From: Phycicoccus sonneratiae
GTDB taxonomy: Bacteria; Actinomycetota; Actinomycetes; Actinomycetales; Dermatophilaceae
NCBI RefSeq assembly: GCF_016887965.1
Contig: NZ_JAFDVD010000005.1
Span: forward strand, 1 to 64,000
Length of the DNA stretch: 64,000 nt
Direction of reading: 5' to 3'
Shown: in pieces, positions 40,509-49,195 of the stretch
How the letters are laid out: each line of letters opens with the position of its first letter
Position numbering within the stretch: the stretch's first letter is position 1
Made by a program: the position numbers and the translations under genes
The notes under the pieces: generated by a model
The model's input: the letters and a program-made list of their open reading frames with translations, nothing else
Told to the model about the DNA's origin: nothing
Databases searched by the model: none

Positions 40509-41069
40509 GTGGCCCGACGGCCCGTCGACGTGGCGCAGGTGGGGGAGGACCTCCACGCGGTCACCGCCTTGTGGCTCGAGGCCCGCGTCGACTCCGGCTC
40601 CAGCCCGGACGTCTGCGCCCGCACGATCGCCGACGGCCGGCTGTCGGCGGCGCTGCGCCGCCCGGGGGTCACCGCGTTCGTCGCGCACCTCGAGGGCGAG
40701 CCCGCCGGCTACGTCATCACCACCGACAACCCGTTCGGCATCAGCCCGACCCCCGAGGTGGCCATCGAGCAGCTCTGGGTGACGCCCGACGCCCGTCGGC
40801 ACGGGGTCGCCAAGTCGCTCATCGCCGCCGTCCTCGGCTCGGCCGAGCGCTCGGGCTGTGAGCTCGTCGTCTCGAACGTGCCGACGACCAGCCGCGAGGC
40901 CAACCGGTTCTTCGCCCGGCTCGGGTTCGGGTCGGTCGTCACGCGGCGGGTCGTCCCCACCGGCACGCTGCGCCGCAAGATCGCCCCGGAGACCGCCGAG
41001 ACCGGCCTCGAGCTGACCCGTCGGCGCCGCAGCCTCCGCCAGCGCGCCTTCCCCGCCCGCTCGGCCTGA
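40509..41069 (+). CDS. GNAT-family N-acetyltransferase
   Basis: The 186-residue product has a GNAT core with motif A EQLWVTPDARRHGVAKSLIA and motif B NRFFARLGFGSVV. An Arg-rich C-terminal tail (TRRRRSLRQRAF) follows. The substrate is unknown. The frame is open further upstream, but GTG 40509 has a GAGGAGG site at 40498-40504 and lies after the candidate promoter. The gene is followed by the hairpin repeat array. Confidence 0.85.
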   Translation: MARRPVDVAQVGEDLHAVTALWLEARVDSGSSPDVCARTIADGRLSAALRRPGVTAFVAHLEGEPAGYVITTDNPFGISPTPEVAIEQLWVTPDARRHGVAKSLIAAVLGSAERSGCELVVSNVPTTSREANRFFARLGFGSVVTRRVVPTGTLRRKIAPETAETGLELTRRRRSLRQRAFPARSA

Positions 41070-41089
41070 CGCCCGAGGCGCCTGCTGGG

Positions 41090-41132
41090 TCGAGGTGATG
41101 GTGGAGCGGATGCGGGTCTTGTTTCACCTCGA
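41090..41132. repeat. Hairpin repeat unit A1
   Basis: 43-bp unit with perfect 9-bp inverted ends TCGAGGTGA/TCACCTCGA. Its interior differs most from the other A units. Confidence 0.85.
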
Positions 41133-41153
41133 CCGCGGGTGGCACGGGTTGGG

Positions 41154-41196
41154 TCGAGGTATCCGGCCACCGTCAGGTGACGGCGGGATACCTCGA
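41154..41196. repeat. Hairpin repeat unit B1
   Basis: 43-bp unit with perfect 11-bp inverted ends TCGAGGTATCC/GGATACCTCGA and an inner 6-bp stem CCGTCA/TGACGG. Confidence 0.85.
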
Positions 41197-41219
41197 ACCG
41201 CTGTCGGACCCCCGCTCGT

Positions 41220-41262
41220 TCGAGGTGATGTGCGACCGGATGCGGGTCGGGTTTCACCTCGA
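41220..41262. repeat. Hairpin repeat unit A2
   Basis: 43-bp A-type unit exactly 130 bp after A1. Confidence 0.85.
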
Positions 41263-41283
41263 CCGCGGGTGGCACGTGTTGGG

Positions 41284-41326
41284 TCGAGGTATCCGGCCAC
41301 CGTCAGGTGACGGCGGGATACCTCGA
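41284..41326. repeat. Hairpin repeat unit B2
   Basis: 43-bp B-type unit, identical to B1 and exactly 130 bp after it. Confidence 0.85.
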
Positions 41327-41349
41327 ACCGGTGTCGGACCCCCGCTCGT

Positions 41350-41392
41350 TCGAGGTGATGGGCGACCGGATGCGGGTCGGGTTTCACCTCGA
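41350..41392. repeat. Hairpin repeat unit A3
   Basis: 43-bp A-type unit exactly 130 bp after A2. Confidence 0.85.
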
Positions 41393-41413
41393 CCGCGGGT
41401 GGCGCCTGCTGGG

Positions 41414-41456
41414 TCGAGGTGATGTCCGACCGGATGCGGGTCGGGTTTCACCTCGA
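41414..41456. repeat. Hairpin repeat unit A4
   Basis: 43-bp A-type unit 64 bp after A3, without a B unit between. It ends 17 bp before the stop of the DUF1501 gene. Confidence 0.85.
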
Positions 41457-41473
41457 CCGCGGGTGGCGCCTGC

Positions 41474-42790
41474 TCAGGTGCGGGCGCGGGCCAGGCCGAG
41501 GCGGGCCGACGGGACCCCGGGCAGCACGGTCGAGGCGGTGAGCCCGCAGCGCTTCTCGAGCAGCTCGGCGAGCACCGAGCGGTAGTCGGTCGTCGCCCGG
41601 AGGTCCCCGGCCTGCAGCTGGTCGGCCGCGAGCCCCGGCCAGGTGCCGTACACCTGCCCACCGACGACCCCGCCGCCGAGGACGAACGAGAAGTTCCCGT
41701 AGCCGTGGTCGACGCCGCCGGAGCCGTTCTCGGTGACCCGGCGCCCGAACTCGGAGAGGGTCACGAGGGTCACCCGGTCCGCCGCGGCGCCGAGGTCGGT
41801 CATGAACGCCGCGAGCGCCCGGCCGACCTCGGTCAGCTGGCGGAACATCCAGCCGTTGTCGCTGCGGCCGAGGTCGGTGTGCATGTCCCAGTTGCCGGAG
41901 TCGATGGTGACCGCCCGCAGGCCGACCCCGGCCTTGACGAGGCGGGCGGTGTCGCGCAGGGCGTCACCGAGGGCACCCGAGGGGTAGGAGGCCCCGCCCG
42001 ACGGCGTGTACCCGGCCGAGCGCAGCGCGCCGGCGGTGGAGAGGGCGTCGAGGGTGACCGTGGCCGGGGCCCCGATCGGTTCGGGCGCCCCGGCGTGCAG
42101 GGCGCGCAGCGCCGTGGTCCAGCGGGTCGACTCCGTGGCGTCCCAGGCCGCGTTGAGGCTGAACGAGTCGACCGAGCGCATCGCGAGCTCCGGCGTCGGC
42201 CCGAGCATCGCCCGCGGCGCGCTCGTCGCCCCGACGGCGCTCGAGGCGAAGGGTCCGGGGGTGGTCGTCGCGCCGACCATCCGGTCGAGCCACCCGGTGC
42301 GCAGCGACGACCCGGGTGCGGCACGCTCCATCTCGTCGAGGTCCGTGAAGTGCGAGCGGGTGGGGTTCGGCTGCCCGACGGCGTGGACGACCGCGAGCTT
42401 CCCGCCGGTGTAGAGGGGGAGCAGCGGTGCCAGGGCCGGGTGCAGGGCGAACCGGCTCGTCAGCTGCAGGCCCCGGGCCTGCGGGACGGCGATCGACGGC
42501 CGCGCCGTGTAGTACTCGGGGTCGCCGACGGGCGCGACGACCGAGAGACCGTCGATGCCGCCACGGAAGGACAGGACGACGAGGGTGTCGCCGGTGTACC
42601 CGCTGTCGGCGAAGGTGAGGCGGGTCAGCGCCTCGGCGGGGGAGGCCATCGCCACCGTGGCGCCGGCCGCACCGAGCGTGGCGGCCCCGGCGAGCACGCC
42701 CCGTCGGGTCGGGCCGGAGACGGCGACGCCCTCGGGGCAGCCGCAGGCGCCCATCGTGGGAGAGGGGGTCGAGCGGGTCGGCAGGGTCAT
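41474..42790 (-). CDS. DUF1501 protein with Tat signal
   Basis: The 438-residue protein has a twin-arginine signal near residues 30-58 (GPTRRGVLAGAATLGAAG), so it is probably exported folded. The DUF1501 domain (sulfatase/alkaline-phosphatase-like fold) shows LVVLSFRGGIDGLSVVAP, NWDMHTDLG and LSEFGRRVTENGSGGVDHGYGN. These proteins nearly always occur with DUF1800, as here. The function is unknown. ATG 42790 has a GAGGA site 6 bases upstream and lies 8 bp after the DUF1800 stop. Confidence 0.9.
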   Translation of the reverse strand: MTLPTRSTPSPTMGACGCPEGVAVSGPTRRGVLAGAATLGAAGATVAMASPAEALTRLTFADSGYTGDTLVVLSFRGGIDGLSVVAPVGDPEYYTARPSIAVPQARGLQLTSRFALHPALAPLLPLYTGGKLAVVHAVGQPNPTRSHFTDLDEMERAAPGSSLRTGWLDRMVGATTTPGPFASSAVGATSAPRAMLGPTPELAMRSVDSFSLNAAWDATESTRWTTALRALHAGAPEPIGAPATVTLDALSTAGALRSAGYTPSGGASYPSGALGDALRDTARLVKAGVGLRAVTIDSGNWDMHTDLGRSDNGWMFRQLTEVGRALAAFMTDLGAAADRVTLVTLSEFGRRVTENGSGGVDHGYGNFSFVLGGGVVGGQVYGTWPGLAADQLQAGDLRATTDYRSVLAELLEKRCGLTASTVLPGVPSARLGLARART

Positions 42791-42798
42791 CGTCGTCC

Positions 42799-44517
42799 TC
42801 AGCGGGTCGCGAACTCGGGGGTGTCGAGGAGCAGCGCCACGACGTAGGGCAGGCGCCACCCGACGGCGGCGTCGGTGCTGCGCAGCGGCGAGGCGGCGGT
42901 CTTGTCGAGGAAGGCGCACACGGCGTCGCGCTTGGCCGCGGGCAGCGGACCCTGGAGCAGCCGGAGGGCGAGCGCGTCGACGAGCGCGCCGTGCGTCGAG
43001 GGCAGCGTCGCCGGGAGGAGCGAGCGCAGCGGGGGGTAGGTGACGTCGGTCTGGGTCGCGTCGGACGCCGTCCAGCCCTGGCCCATCGCCCAGTTCCACG
43101 CCGTGAGCGTGGCGTTCGCACCCGCCCACGCGGCGGCGACGTCCGGGTAGCCGTTCGGGGCGGGCCAGCCGAGGGGCGCCTGCCCCGCGACGCGCGCGTT
43201 CCAGGCGAGGCCACCGAGCCAGTTCCGGGTGTTCTTCCCGGGAGCGACACCGAGGACGCGCGAGGTCGAGACCATCCGCTCCAGCGGGCGCTTGACCTTC
43301 TGGTTCGCCGAGGCCGCGAACTCCGGGGAGGCGAACAGGGCCCGCAGGACCGGCGCGAGCGCCGTGTCGTTCTGGGTGTAGACGGCCGCGAGGGCCGTGA
43401 CGAGGGAGTCCGGCGGGGTGTCGGAGACGAAGCGCACCGCGAGCTTGGTGGCGATGCGCCGGGCCGTCTTCGGGTGCCGCGCGAGGTGGGTCAGGTAGGA
43501 GACGGCGACCGTCTCACCGTCCGCGCTCGTGTTGGCGTGGCTCCAGCCGAGCAGGCTCAGCGCGCCGGTGTGGTGGCGGATCCGGCGGTAGAAGTACTCC
43601 CCGGACTCGTCGTCGGTCGACAGGCCGGTGAGGGCCAGCGCGGAGCGCCGGATGTCGGACTCGGCGTAGCCGCCGTCGACGCCGACCGTGTGCAGCTCGA
43701 GGACCTCGCGGCCGAAGTTCTCGTTCGGCGAGCGCTTCGTCGAGGACTCGTTGTCGAGCTGGGCGAGCATCGCGGGGTGCTTGGCGGCCGCGACGAGCAT
43801 GTCGGCGTAGCGGCCGAGGGCGTGCTTGCGGACGACGTCGACGTGGAAGCGGTGGACGCTGTCCCAGGTCTCGCCCCACGGCGCGGTGACGACGAGGTGG
43901 TTGGTCCAGAACTCGACCATCACCTCGAGCAGCTGCCGCTTCGACCACAGCGCGCGGGCCAGGACCGACTGGATGACCTCGTCGCCGAGGTCGCCGGTGC
44001 TGTTCGGCCAGTAGCGGTCGTGCACCTCCCACGTCGCGAGCGGCAGGAGCGGGAAGAGGCTCGTGACGAGGGCGTCGCACGTGGCGTCCGGCACGAGGCG
44101 CAGGGGGTCGAGCTGGTCGTCGACCCAGCCGGCCGCCCCACGGGCGCGGATCTCGTCGACGAGCTGGGGGGTCGCGCCGAAGGAGGCCCGGCGGGCGAGG
44201 TGCAGCGCGGTGGCGTCGGTCGTCGTGCCGGTGGCGACGCGGCCCACCGGGCGCCGGACCGAGACGATCGGGGTGGCCGTGAGGCGGAGCGCGGCGCGGG
44301 GACGGTAGGCGGCGTCGACGGCCCGGTCGCCCGGGACGGCGGCCGGCACCGCGGTCGGGGGCACGGCTCGCGGACGCTCGGCGGCCGGGAGCCGGGTGGC
44401 CCGCGCCGTGCGGCGGGCCGCGTCCTTCGCGCGCCCCGAGGGGTCGGACGCGACGGCGCGCGCGACGCCGGAGAGCAGGGCGGCGGCGGTCGAGCGGCGG
44501 GGCAGGGTGGGGCTCAC
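42799..44517 (-). CDS. DUF1800 protein
   Basis: The 572-residue protein has a Pro/Arg/Ala-rich first 100 residues and then the DUF1800 domain. The domain start is LHLARRASFGATPQLVDEI, followed by VMVEFWTNHLVVTAPWGETW, NENFGREVLELHTVGVDGGY and the C-terminal LGWPAPNGYPD. It is the operon partner of the DUF1501 gene. No clear signal peptide is visible, so if the pair works outside the cell its export route is unclear. The upstream 44518-44664 region shows no convincing promoter. Confidence 0.88.
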   Translation of the reverse strand: MSPTLPRRSTAAALLSGVARAVASDPSGRAKDAARRTARATRLPAAERPRAVPPTAVPAAVPGDRAVDAAYRPRAALRLTATPIVSVRRPVGRVATGTTTDATALHLARRASFGATPQLVDEIRARGAAGWVDDQLDPLRLVPDATCDALVTSLFPLLPLATWEVHDRYWPNSTGDLGDEVIQSVLARALWSKRQLLEVMVEFWTNHLVVTAPWGETWDSVHRFHVDVVRKHALGRYADMLVAAAKHPAMLAQLDNESSTKRSPNENFGREVLELHTVGVDGGYAESDIRRSALALTGLSTDDESGEYFYRRIRHHTGALSLLGWSHANTSADGETVAVSYLTHLARHPKTARRIATKLAVRFVSDTPPDSLVTALAAVYTQNDTALAPVLRALFASPEFAASANQKVKRPLERMVSTSRVLGVAPGKNTRNWLGGLAWNARVAGQAPLGWPAPNGYPDVAAAWAGANATLTAWNWAMGQGWTASDATQTDVTYPPLRSLLPATLPSTHGALVDALALRLLQGPLPAAKRDAVCAFLDKTAASPLRSTDAAVGWRLPYVVALLLDTPEFATR

Positions 44518-44664
44518 GGGTCGATCGTCGCGGCGGCGGACGCCGGCGTCCTCGGCCGTTCGGTCGGGCCGGAGGGGGCCGAGCGGCCCGGATGCACGGT
44601 TCTTGACCTGCGGCTTACCCCGGGGTTGCCGGGTCTTGACCGGTGCCCGACCCGGCGCTGACGC

Positions 44665-45096
44665 TCAGGCGCCGGGCGCCGCGTCGCGGACCAGGCAGGT
44701 GATGCGCGAGGTGCAGATCCGCCGGCCCTCCTCGTCGGTGACGACGACCTCGTAGCAGGCGAGCGTCCGCCCGAGGCTGAGCGGCCTGGCCGTGCCCGTG
44801 ACGAGGCCCGAGCGGGCCGCCCGGTGGTGCGTCGCGTTGATGTCGAGCCCGACGACGGCCTTGCCCTCGCCGGCGTGCAGGGCGGCGCCGATCGACCCGA
44901 GCGTCTCGGCGAGCACCACCGACGCGCCGCCGTGGAGCAGCCCGTACGGCTGGGTGTTGCCGGCGACGGGCATCGTCGCGACGAGCCGCTCGGGGGTGGC
45001 CTCGACCACCTCGATGCCCATCCGCTCCATGAGCGAGTCGGGGTTCATCGCGCGCATCCGCTGCACGCCGGCCATGAGGTCCGAGCTGTCGGTCAT
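44665..45096 (-). CDS. Hotdog-fold thioesterase (PaaI-like)
   Basis: The 143-residue protein has the hotdog acyl-CoA thioesterase pattern: GIEVVEATPERLVATMPV, the active-site loop YGLLHGGASVVLAETLGS and LDINATHHRAARSG. PaaI/YbgC-like members hydrolyse aryl- or acyl-CoA, and the substrate here is unknown. It is divergent from polA with only 19 bases between the start codons, and its -10 box overlaps that of polA. Confidence 0.9.
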   Translation of the reverse strand: MTDSSDLMAGVQRMRAMNPDSLMERMGIEVVEATPERLVATMPVAGNTQPYGLLHGGASVVLAETLGSIGAALHAGEGKAVVGLDINATHHRAARSGLVTGTARPLSLGRTLACYEVVVTDEEGRRICTSRITCLVRDAAPGA

Positions 45097-45102
45097 GGTC
45101 GT

Positions 45103-45109
45103 TAGGCTG
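45103..45109. promoter_or_regulatory. Overlapping divergent -10 boxes of polA and thioesterase
   Basis: On the plus strand TAGGCT (45103-45108) lies 7 bases before the polA GTG. On the minus strand CAGCCT (45104-45109) lies 7 bases before the thioesterase ATG. The two promoters cannot both be open at once. Confidence 0.5.
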
Positions 45110-45115
45110 CCACGC

Positions 45116-47803
45116 GTGAAGCTCCTCCTCCTCGACGGACACTCCCTCGCCTACCGGGCGTTCTTCGCCCTCCCCGTCGAGAACTTCTCGACGAGCACGG
45201 GGCAGAACACCAACGCCGTCTACGGCTTCACCTCGATGCTCATCAACGTCCTGCGCGACGAGGCGCCCACGCACGTGTGCGTCGCCTTCGACGTCTCCCG
45301 CCAGACCTTCCGGCTCGAGGAGTACAGCGAGTACAAGGCCGGGCGCTCCAAGACGCCCACCGAGTTCTCCGGCCAGCTCCCGCTGCTGCGCGAGGTCCTC
45401 GACGCCCTGCGCATCCGGCACGTCGGGGTCGAGGGCTTCGAGGCCGACGACGTCATCGCCACCCTCACCCGGCAGGCCACCGAGGCGGGGGCCGAGGTCG
45501 TCGTGTGCACCGGCGACCGCGACGCGTTCCAGCTCGTCACCGAGAAGGTCACCCTGCTCTACCCGGTGCGCGGGGTCTCCGAGGTCTGGCGGATGGACCC
45601 CGCCGCCGTCGAGGAGAAGTACCTCGTCCCCCCGAACCGGTACAGCGACCTCGCCGCGCTCGTCGGCGAGTCCAGCGACAACCTGCCCGGCGTCCCGGGC
45701 GTCGGGCCGAAGACGGCCGCCAAGTGGCTCGGCCAGTACGGCGACCTCACCGGCGTCGTCGCCCACGCCGACGAGATCAAGGGCAAGGCCGGCGAGAACC
45801 TGCGCGAGCACCTCGACGGCGTCCTGCGCAACCGCAGGCTCAACCGGCTCGTCGACGACCTCGAGCTGCCGCTCGCCGTCCCCGACCTCGAGCGCCAGTC
45901 CTGGGACCGCGAGGAGGTCCACCGGGTCTTCGACGGCCTCGAGTTCCGCGTGCTGCGCGACCGGCTCTTCCAGACCTTCGACGTCGAGTCCGACGAGGTC
46001 GAGGGCGGCTTCGAGCTCGACGGCGAGGTCTTCACCGCCGACGACCTCACGGTGCGCTTCGGCGACGGTGGGGTGGGCCGCACGGTGCCGCACGGCGTCG
46101 TCGTGTCCGGCCACTACCGGGCCGGCGAGGGTGACGCCGAGGCGCTCGCGCTCGCGGGGGAGGACGGCGCCACCGCGTCCCTCGACCTCACCGCCCTCAC
46201 CGCCGAGCAGGAGCAGGTCCTGGCCGGCTGGCTCGCCGACCCCGACGCCCCGAAGGTCCTCCACGACGTCAAGCCCCAGCTGCAGGCCCTCCGGGCGCGC
46301 GGCCTGGCGCTGAACGGCGTCACCAGCGACACCGCCCTCGCCGCGTACCTCGTCCGCCCCGACCAGCGCTCCTACGACCTCGAGGACCTCGTCGTGCGCC
46401 ACCTCGGCCGCGAGCTGACCGCCGAGGGCGACTCCACGAGCGACCAGGGCGCACAGGGCACGCTGTCCTTCGAGACCGACGACGACACCGCCGAGCGCGA
46501 CGCGATGGTCCGCGCCCGGGCCGTCCTCGAGCTGTCGGCCGTGCTCGCCGAGAAGGTCGAGGAGACCGGCGGCACCGAGCTGCTCGCCGACCTCGAGCTG
46601 CCGCTCGTCGACATCCTCGCCGAGATGGAGCGCACCGGCATCGCCGTCGACGAGGACGCGCTCACCGCCCTCGAGGCCGACTTCGCCGGCAAGATGCGCC
46701 AGGCCCAGCAGGACGCCTACGACGCCATCGGCCGCGAGGACGTCAACCTCGGCAGCCCGAAGCAGCTCCAGGAGGTGCTCTTCGACCAGCTCGGCATGCC
46801 GAAGACCAAGCGGACCAAGACCGGGTACACCACCGACGCCGACGCCCTCGCCGACCTCTTCACCAAGACCGAGCACCCGTTCCTCGAGGCGCTGCTGCGC
46901 CACCGCGACACGAGCCGGCTGCGGGTCACCGTCGAGGGGCTCATCAAGTCGGTCGCCCCGGACCGCCGCATCCACACGACCTATCTGCAGACCATCGCGG
47001 CCACGGGCCGGCTGTCCTCCACGGACCCGAACCTCCAGAACGTGCCGATCCGCACCGAGGAGGGCCGTCGCATCCGCGAGGTGTTCGTCGTCGGCGAGGG
47101 CTTCGAGTCGCTGATGTCGGCCGACTACAGCCAGATCGAGATGCGGATCATGGCCCACCTCTCCGGCGACGAGGGGCTCATCGAGGCCTTCCGCACCGGC
47201 GAGGACCTCCACCGCTTCGTCGGGGCGCGGGTCTTCGGCGTCGAGCCCTCCGACGTCACCCTCGAGATGCGCAGCAAGGTCAAGGCGATGAGCTACGGCC
47301 TCGCCTACGGCCTCTCGGCGTTCGGCCTCTCCAAGCAGCTGACCATCTCGACCGGCGAGGCGCAGGGCCTCATGGACGAGTACTTCGCCCGCTTCGGCGG
47401 CGTCCGCGACTACCTGCGCGAGGTCGTCGTCGAGGCCCGGGCCACCGGGTACACCGCGACGATGCTCGGCCGGCGCCGCTACCTCCCGGACCTGCTCAGC
47501 GACAACCGCCAGCGCCGCGAGGGTGCCGAGCGGATGGCCCTCAACGCCCCGATCCAGGGCTCGGCGGCCGACATCATCAAGCTCGCCATGAAGGGCGTCG
47601 ACGCAGCCCTCACGGCCGAGGGCGCGAAGAGCCGGATGCTCCTCCAGGTCCACGACGAGCTCGTGCTCGAGGTCGCGCCGGGCGAGCGCGAGGACGTCGA
47701 GGCGCTGGTCCGCCGCGAGATGGGCTCGGCCCTCGACCTCGGCGACGTCCCGCTCGACGTCAGCGTCGGGGTGGGCCGGTCCTGGCACGACGCCGCGCAC
47801 TGA
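45116..47803 (+). CDS. polA: DNA polymerase I
   Basis: PolA fills gaps and removes Okazaki primers. The 895-residue product has a 5'-3' exonuclease domain (about 1-290: LLLDGHSLAYRAFFAL, FEADDVIATLTRQA, GESSDNLPGVPGVGPKTA). The middle 3'-5' exonuclease-like domain (about 310-490) lacks recognisable catalytic acidic motifs. The polymerase domain has motif A SADYSQIEMRIMAHLSGD, motif B KAMSYGLAYGLSAFGLSK and motif C LLQVHDELVLEV. GTG 45116 is placed by the -10 spacing and by the start of homology. Confidence 0.97.
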   Translation: MKLLLLDGHSLAYRAFFALPVENFSTSTGQNTNAVYGFTSMLINVLRDEAPTHVCVAFDVSRQTFRLEEYSEYKAGRSKTPTEFSGQLPLLREVLDALRIRHVGVEGFEADDVIATLTRQATEAGAEVVVCTGDRDAFQLVTEKVTLLYPVRGVSEVWRMDPAAVEEKYLVPPNRYSDLAALVGESSDNLPGVPGVGPKTAAKWLGQYGDLTGVVAHADEIKGKAGENLREHLDGVLRNRRLNRLVDDLELPLAVPDLERQSWDREEVHRVFDGLEFRVLRDRLFQTFDVESDEVEGGFELDGEVFTADDLTVRFGDGGVGRTVPHGVVVSGHYRAGEGDAEALALAGEDGATASLDLTALTAEQEQVLAGWLADPDAPKVLHDVKPQLQALRARGLALNGVTSDTALAAYLVRPDQRSYDLEDLVVRHLGRELTAEGDSTSDQGAQGTLSFETDDDTAERDAMVRARAVLELSAVLAEKVEETGGTELLADLELPLVDILAEMERTGIAVDEDALTALEADFAGKMRQAQQDAYDAIGREDVNLGSPKQLQEVLFDQLGMPKTKRTKTGYTTDADALADLFTKTEHPFLEALLRHRDTSRLRVTVEGLIKSVAPDRRIHTTYLQTIAATGRLSSTDPNLQNVPIRTEEGRRIREVFVVGEGFESLMSADYSQIEMRIMAHLSGDEGLIEAFRTGEDLHRFVGARVFGVEPSDVTLEMRSKVKAMSYGLAYGLSAFGLSKQLTISTGEAQGLMDEYFARFGGVRDYLREVVVEARATGYTATMLGRRRYLPDLLSDNRQRREGAERMALNAPIQGSAADIIKLAMKGVDAALTAEGAKSRMLLQVHDELVLEVAPGEREDVEALVRREMGSALDLGDVPLDVSVGVGRSWHDAAH

Positions 47804-47827
47804 CGCGGCCGGCCCCGGGCGCCGTGG

Positions 47828-49147
47828 TCAGCGCACCGCGGGCTGCTCGGGGGAGGTGGGGTCCTCGGCGAGCGGGGGGTCCACCGGCTCGAGCCCGTCG
47901 GCCTCCTCCGGGCTGGTCCGCAGGAGCAGGTAGGCGCCGAGCCCGACGAGCAGCACGAGGTCGACCCCGAGCTTGACGAGCAGCAGGCCGTGGGCGTCGT
48001 CGACGGCCGCCGCGAGGCCGGCCGTGGCGGCCAGCGCCACCCACAGCAGCACGACCGCGCGCGGGTGCTGCCGGGCGAGCGCGCCGTAGACGAGCAGCTG
48101 GACCATTGCCAGCACCGTGCCGAGGGCGGCGAAGAGCCACAGGTCGTCGCGCACCGGGGCGTACGCGGCGCCGCCGACGAACTCGAGGGCCAGCCCGCGC
48201 AGGAGCAGGACCCCGCCGACGGCGACGACGCCGAGCCCGAGGATCGCCGAGAGGCCGACGGCGTGCGTGCGCCGCAGGTCGTGGCCGCGGGCCATCCGCG
48301 GGAAGAGCACGACGACGACGAACTGGGGGAGGAAGAGCATCGCCTTGGTGAGGACCAGCCCGGCGGCGTAGTGGCCGGCCTCCTCACCGGGCAGCACGAC
48401 CCGGGCGACGAGGACGTCGGCGTTGGAGACGGCGAAGAACGCGAGCAGGGCCGAGGCGCTGTGCACCACCTCGCGGGCGACGCCGCCGCGCTCCCAGTCC
48501 CGCCAGGTGCTCTCCGGGGTGGCTCCGACCGGGGCCCGGGTGTCCCAGCGGCCGGACCGGCGCAGGGCGAGCCCGCCGACGAGCACGGGCGCGGCCGCCG
48601 CGACGGCGACGCCCACGAGGGCGGCCGCCGCGGACCGGTCGACGAGCAGCGCGATCCCGCCGAGCGCGAGCCGGGCGGTGCCCATCGTCACGTAGAGCAG
48701 GGCGAGCGGCCCCCACCGCTGCTCGCCCTGGAGGATGCCGGCCTGGCCGCCCATGACCGTGAGCAGGCCGGCCGCGACGGCGAGGCAGAGCGCCCCGACG
48801 AGGCTGTCGAGCCGGAGACCGCGCTGGACGAGGGGGGCGAGGACGAGCCCGAGGACGGTGACGGCGACCGCGCCCCGCACCGTCGCGGCGAGCACGGTGC
48901 GGGCGATCGCCGACGGGTCGCCGGTGGCCGTCGAGACCCGCCGGGCGCCGGTGGCCTGGAGGGCGAGGGAGAGGACGTTGAGGACGATGAGCGCGCCGAG
49001 CACCGAGGAGAACTGGCCGAACTCGTCGGGGCCGAGGAGCCGGGCGCAGGCGAGGGTCAGGCCGTAGGTCGTGAGGTTCATGACGCCGATGGCGGCGGCC
49101 ATCGTCGCGCCCCCCACGACGCCCGCCCGACGGTCCCTGCTGGCCAC
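47828..49147 (-). CDS. Polysaccharide flippase (MOP/Wzx-like)
   Basis: The 439-residue integral membrane protein has about twelve helices arranged like the MOP/Wzx oligosaccharide flippases, starting GATMAAAIGVMNLTTYGLTL with LLGPDEFGQFSSVLGALIVLN near residues 38-58. These proteins move lipid-linked glycans across the inner membrane. An acidic, Pro-rich cytoplasmic tail ends the protein. It is followed upstream by a methyltransferase in the same orientation, 48 bp away, and begins the envelope-glycan region. Confidence 0.85.
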   Translation of the reverse strand: MASRDRRAGVVGGATMAAAIGVMNLTTYGLTLACARLLGPDEFGQFSSVLGALIVLNVLSLALQATGARRVSTATGDPSAIARTVLAATVRGAVAVTVLGLVLAPLVQRGLRLDSLVGALCLAVAAGLLTVMGGQAGILQGEQRWGPLALLYVTMGTARLALGGIALLVDRSAAAALVGVAVAAAAPVLVGGLALRRSGRWDTRAPVGATPESTWRDWERGGVAREVVHSASALLAFFAVSNADVLVARVVLPGEEAGHYAAGLVLTKAMLFLPQFVVVVLFPRMARGHDLRRTHAVGLSAILGLGVVAVGGVLLLRGLALEFVGGAAYAPVRDDLWLFAALGTVLAMVQLLVYGALARQHPRAVVLLWVALAATAGLAAAVDDAHGLLLVKLGVDLVLLVGLGAYLLLRTSPEEADGLEPVDPPLAEDPTSPEQPAVR

Positions 49148-49195
49148 CGGCGAAAGTTACCACCCGGTACCCGGCGAGGCCCCGCGGTCGAGGCC

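Larger units (their letters stand above)
41090..41456. repeat. Array of six 43-bp hairpin repeats (A-B-A-B-A-A)
   Basis: This 400-bp stretch between convergent genes holds no gene. It contains six units of exactly 43 bp, each bounded by inverted ends TCGAGGT...ACCTCGA. Units A (41090, 41220, 41350, 41414) have ends TCGAGGTGA/TCACCTCGA. Units B (41154, 41284) have ends TCGAGGTATCC/GGATACCTCGA and an inner CCGTCA-GG-TGACGG stem. Spacers of 21 or 23 bp are themselves repeated (CCGCGGGTGGC...GGG after A; a GTCGGACCCCCGCTCGT block after B). The A-B composite repeats with a 130-bp period, with three differences between the copies 41133-41262 and 41263-41392. It may act as terminator, REP-like element or protein-binding array. 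Confidence 0.9.

Noticed and set aside
41095-41422. Short ORFs on both strands inside the hairpin array (about 70-80 codons)
   Set aside because: Their translations repeat with the DNA repeats, they have no ribosome-binding site and no coding signal, and all are explained by the 43-bp units.
41090-41456. CRISPR array
   Set aside because: Spacers are not unique but repeat with the units, units are two classes of hairpins, and no cas genes are nearby.
41090-41456. Integron attC cassettes
   Set aside because: Units are 43 bp with no cassette ORFs, no GTTRRRY-type core ends, and no integrase gene in the window.
47804-47827. Intrinsic terminator between polA and the flippase
   Set aside because: The 24-bp gap contains only a short GC-rich palindrome with no clear stem long enough to call.
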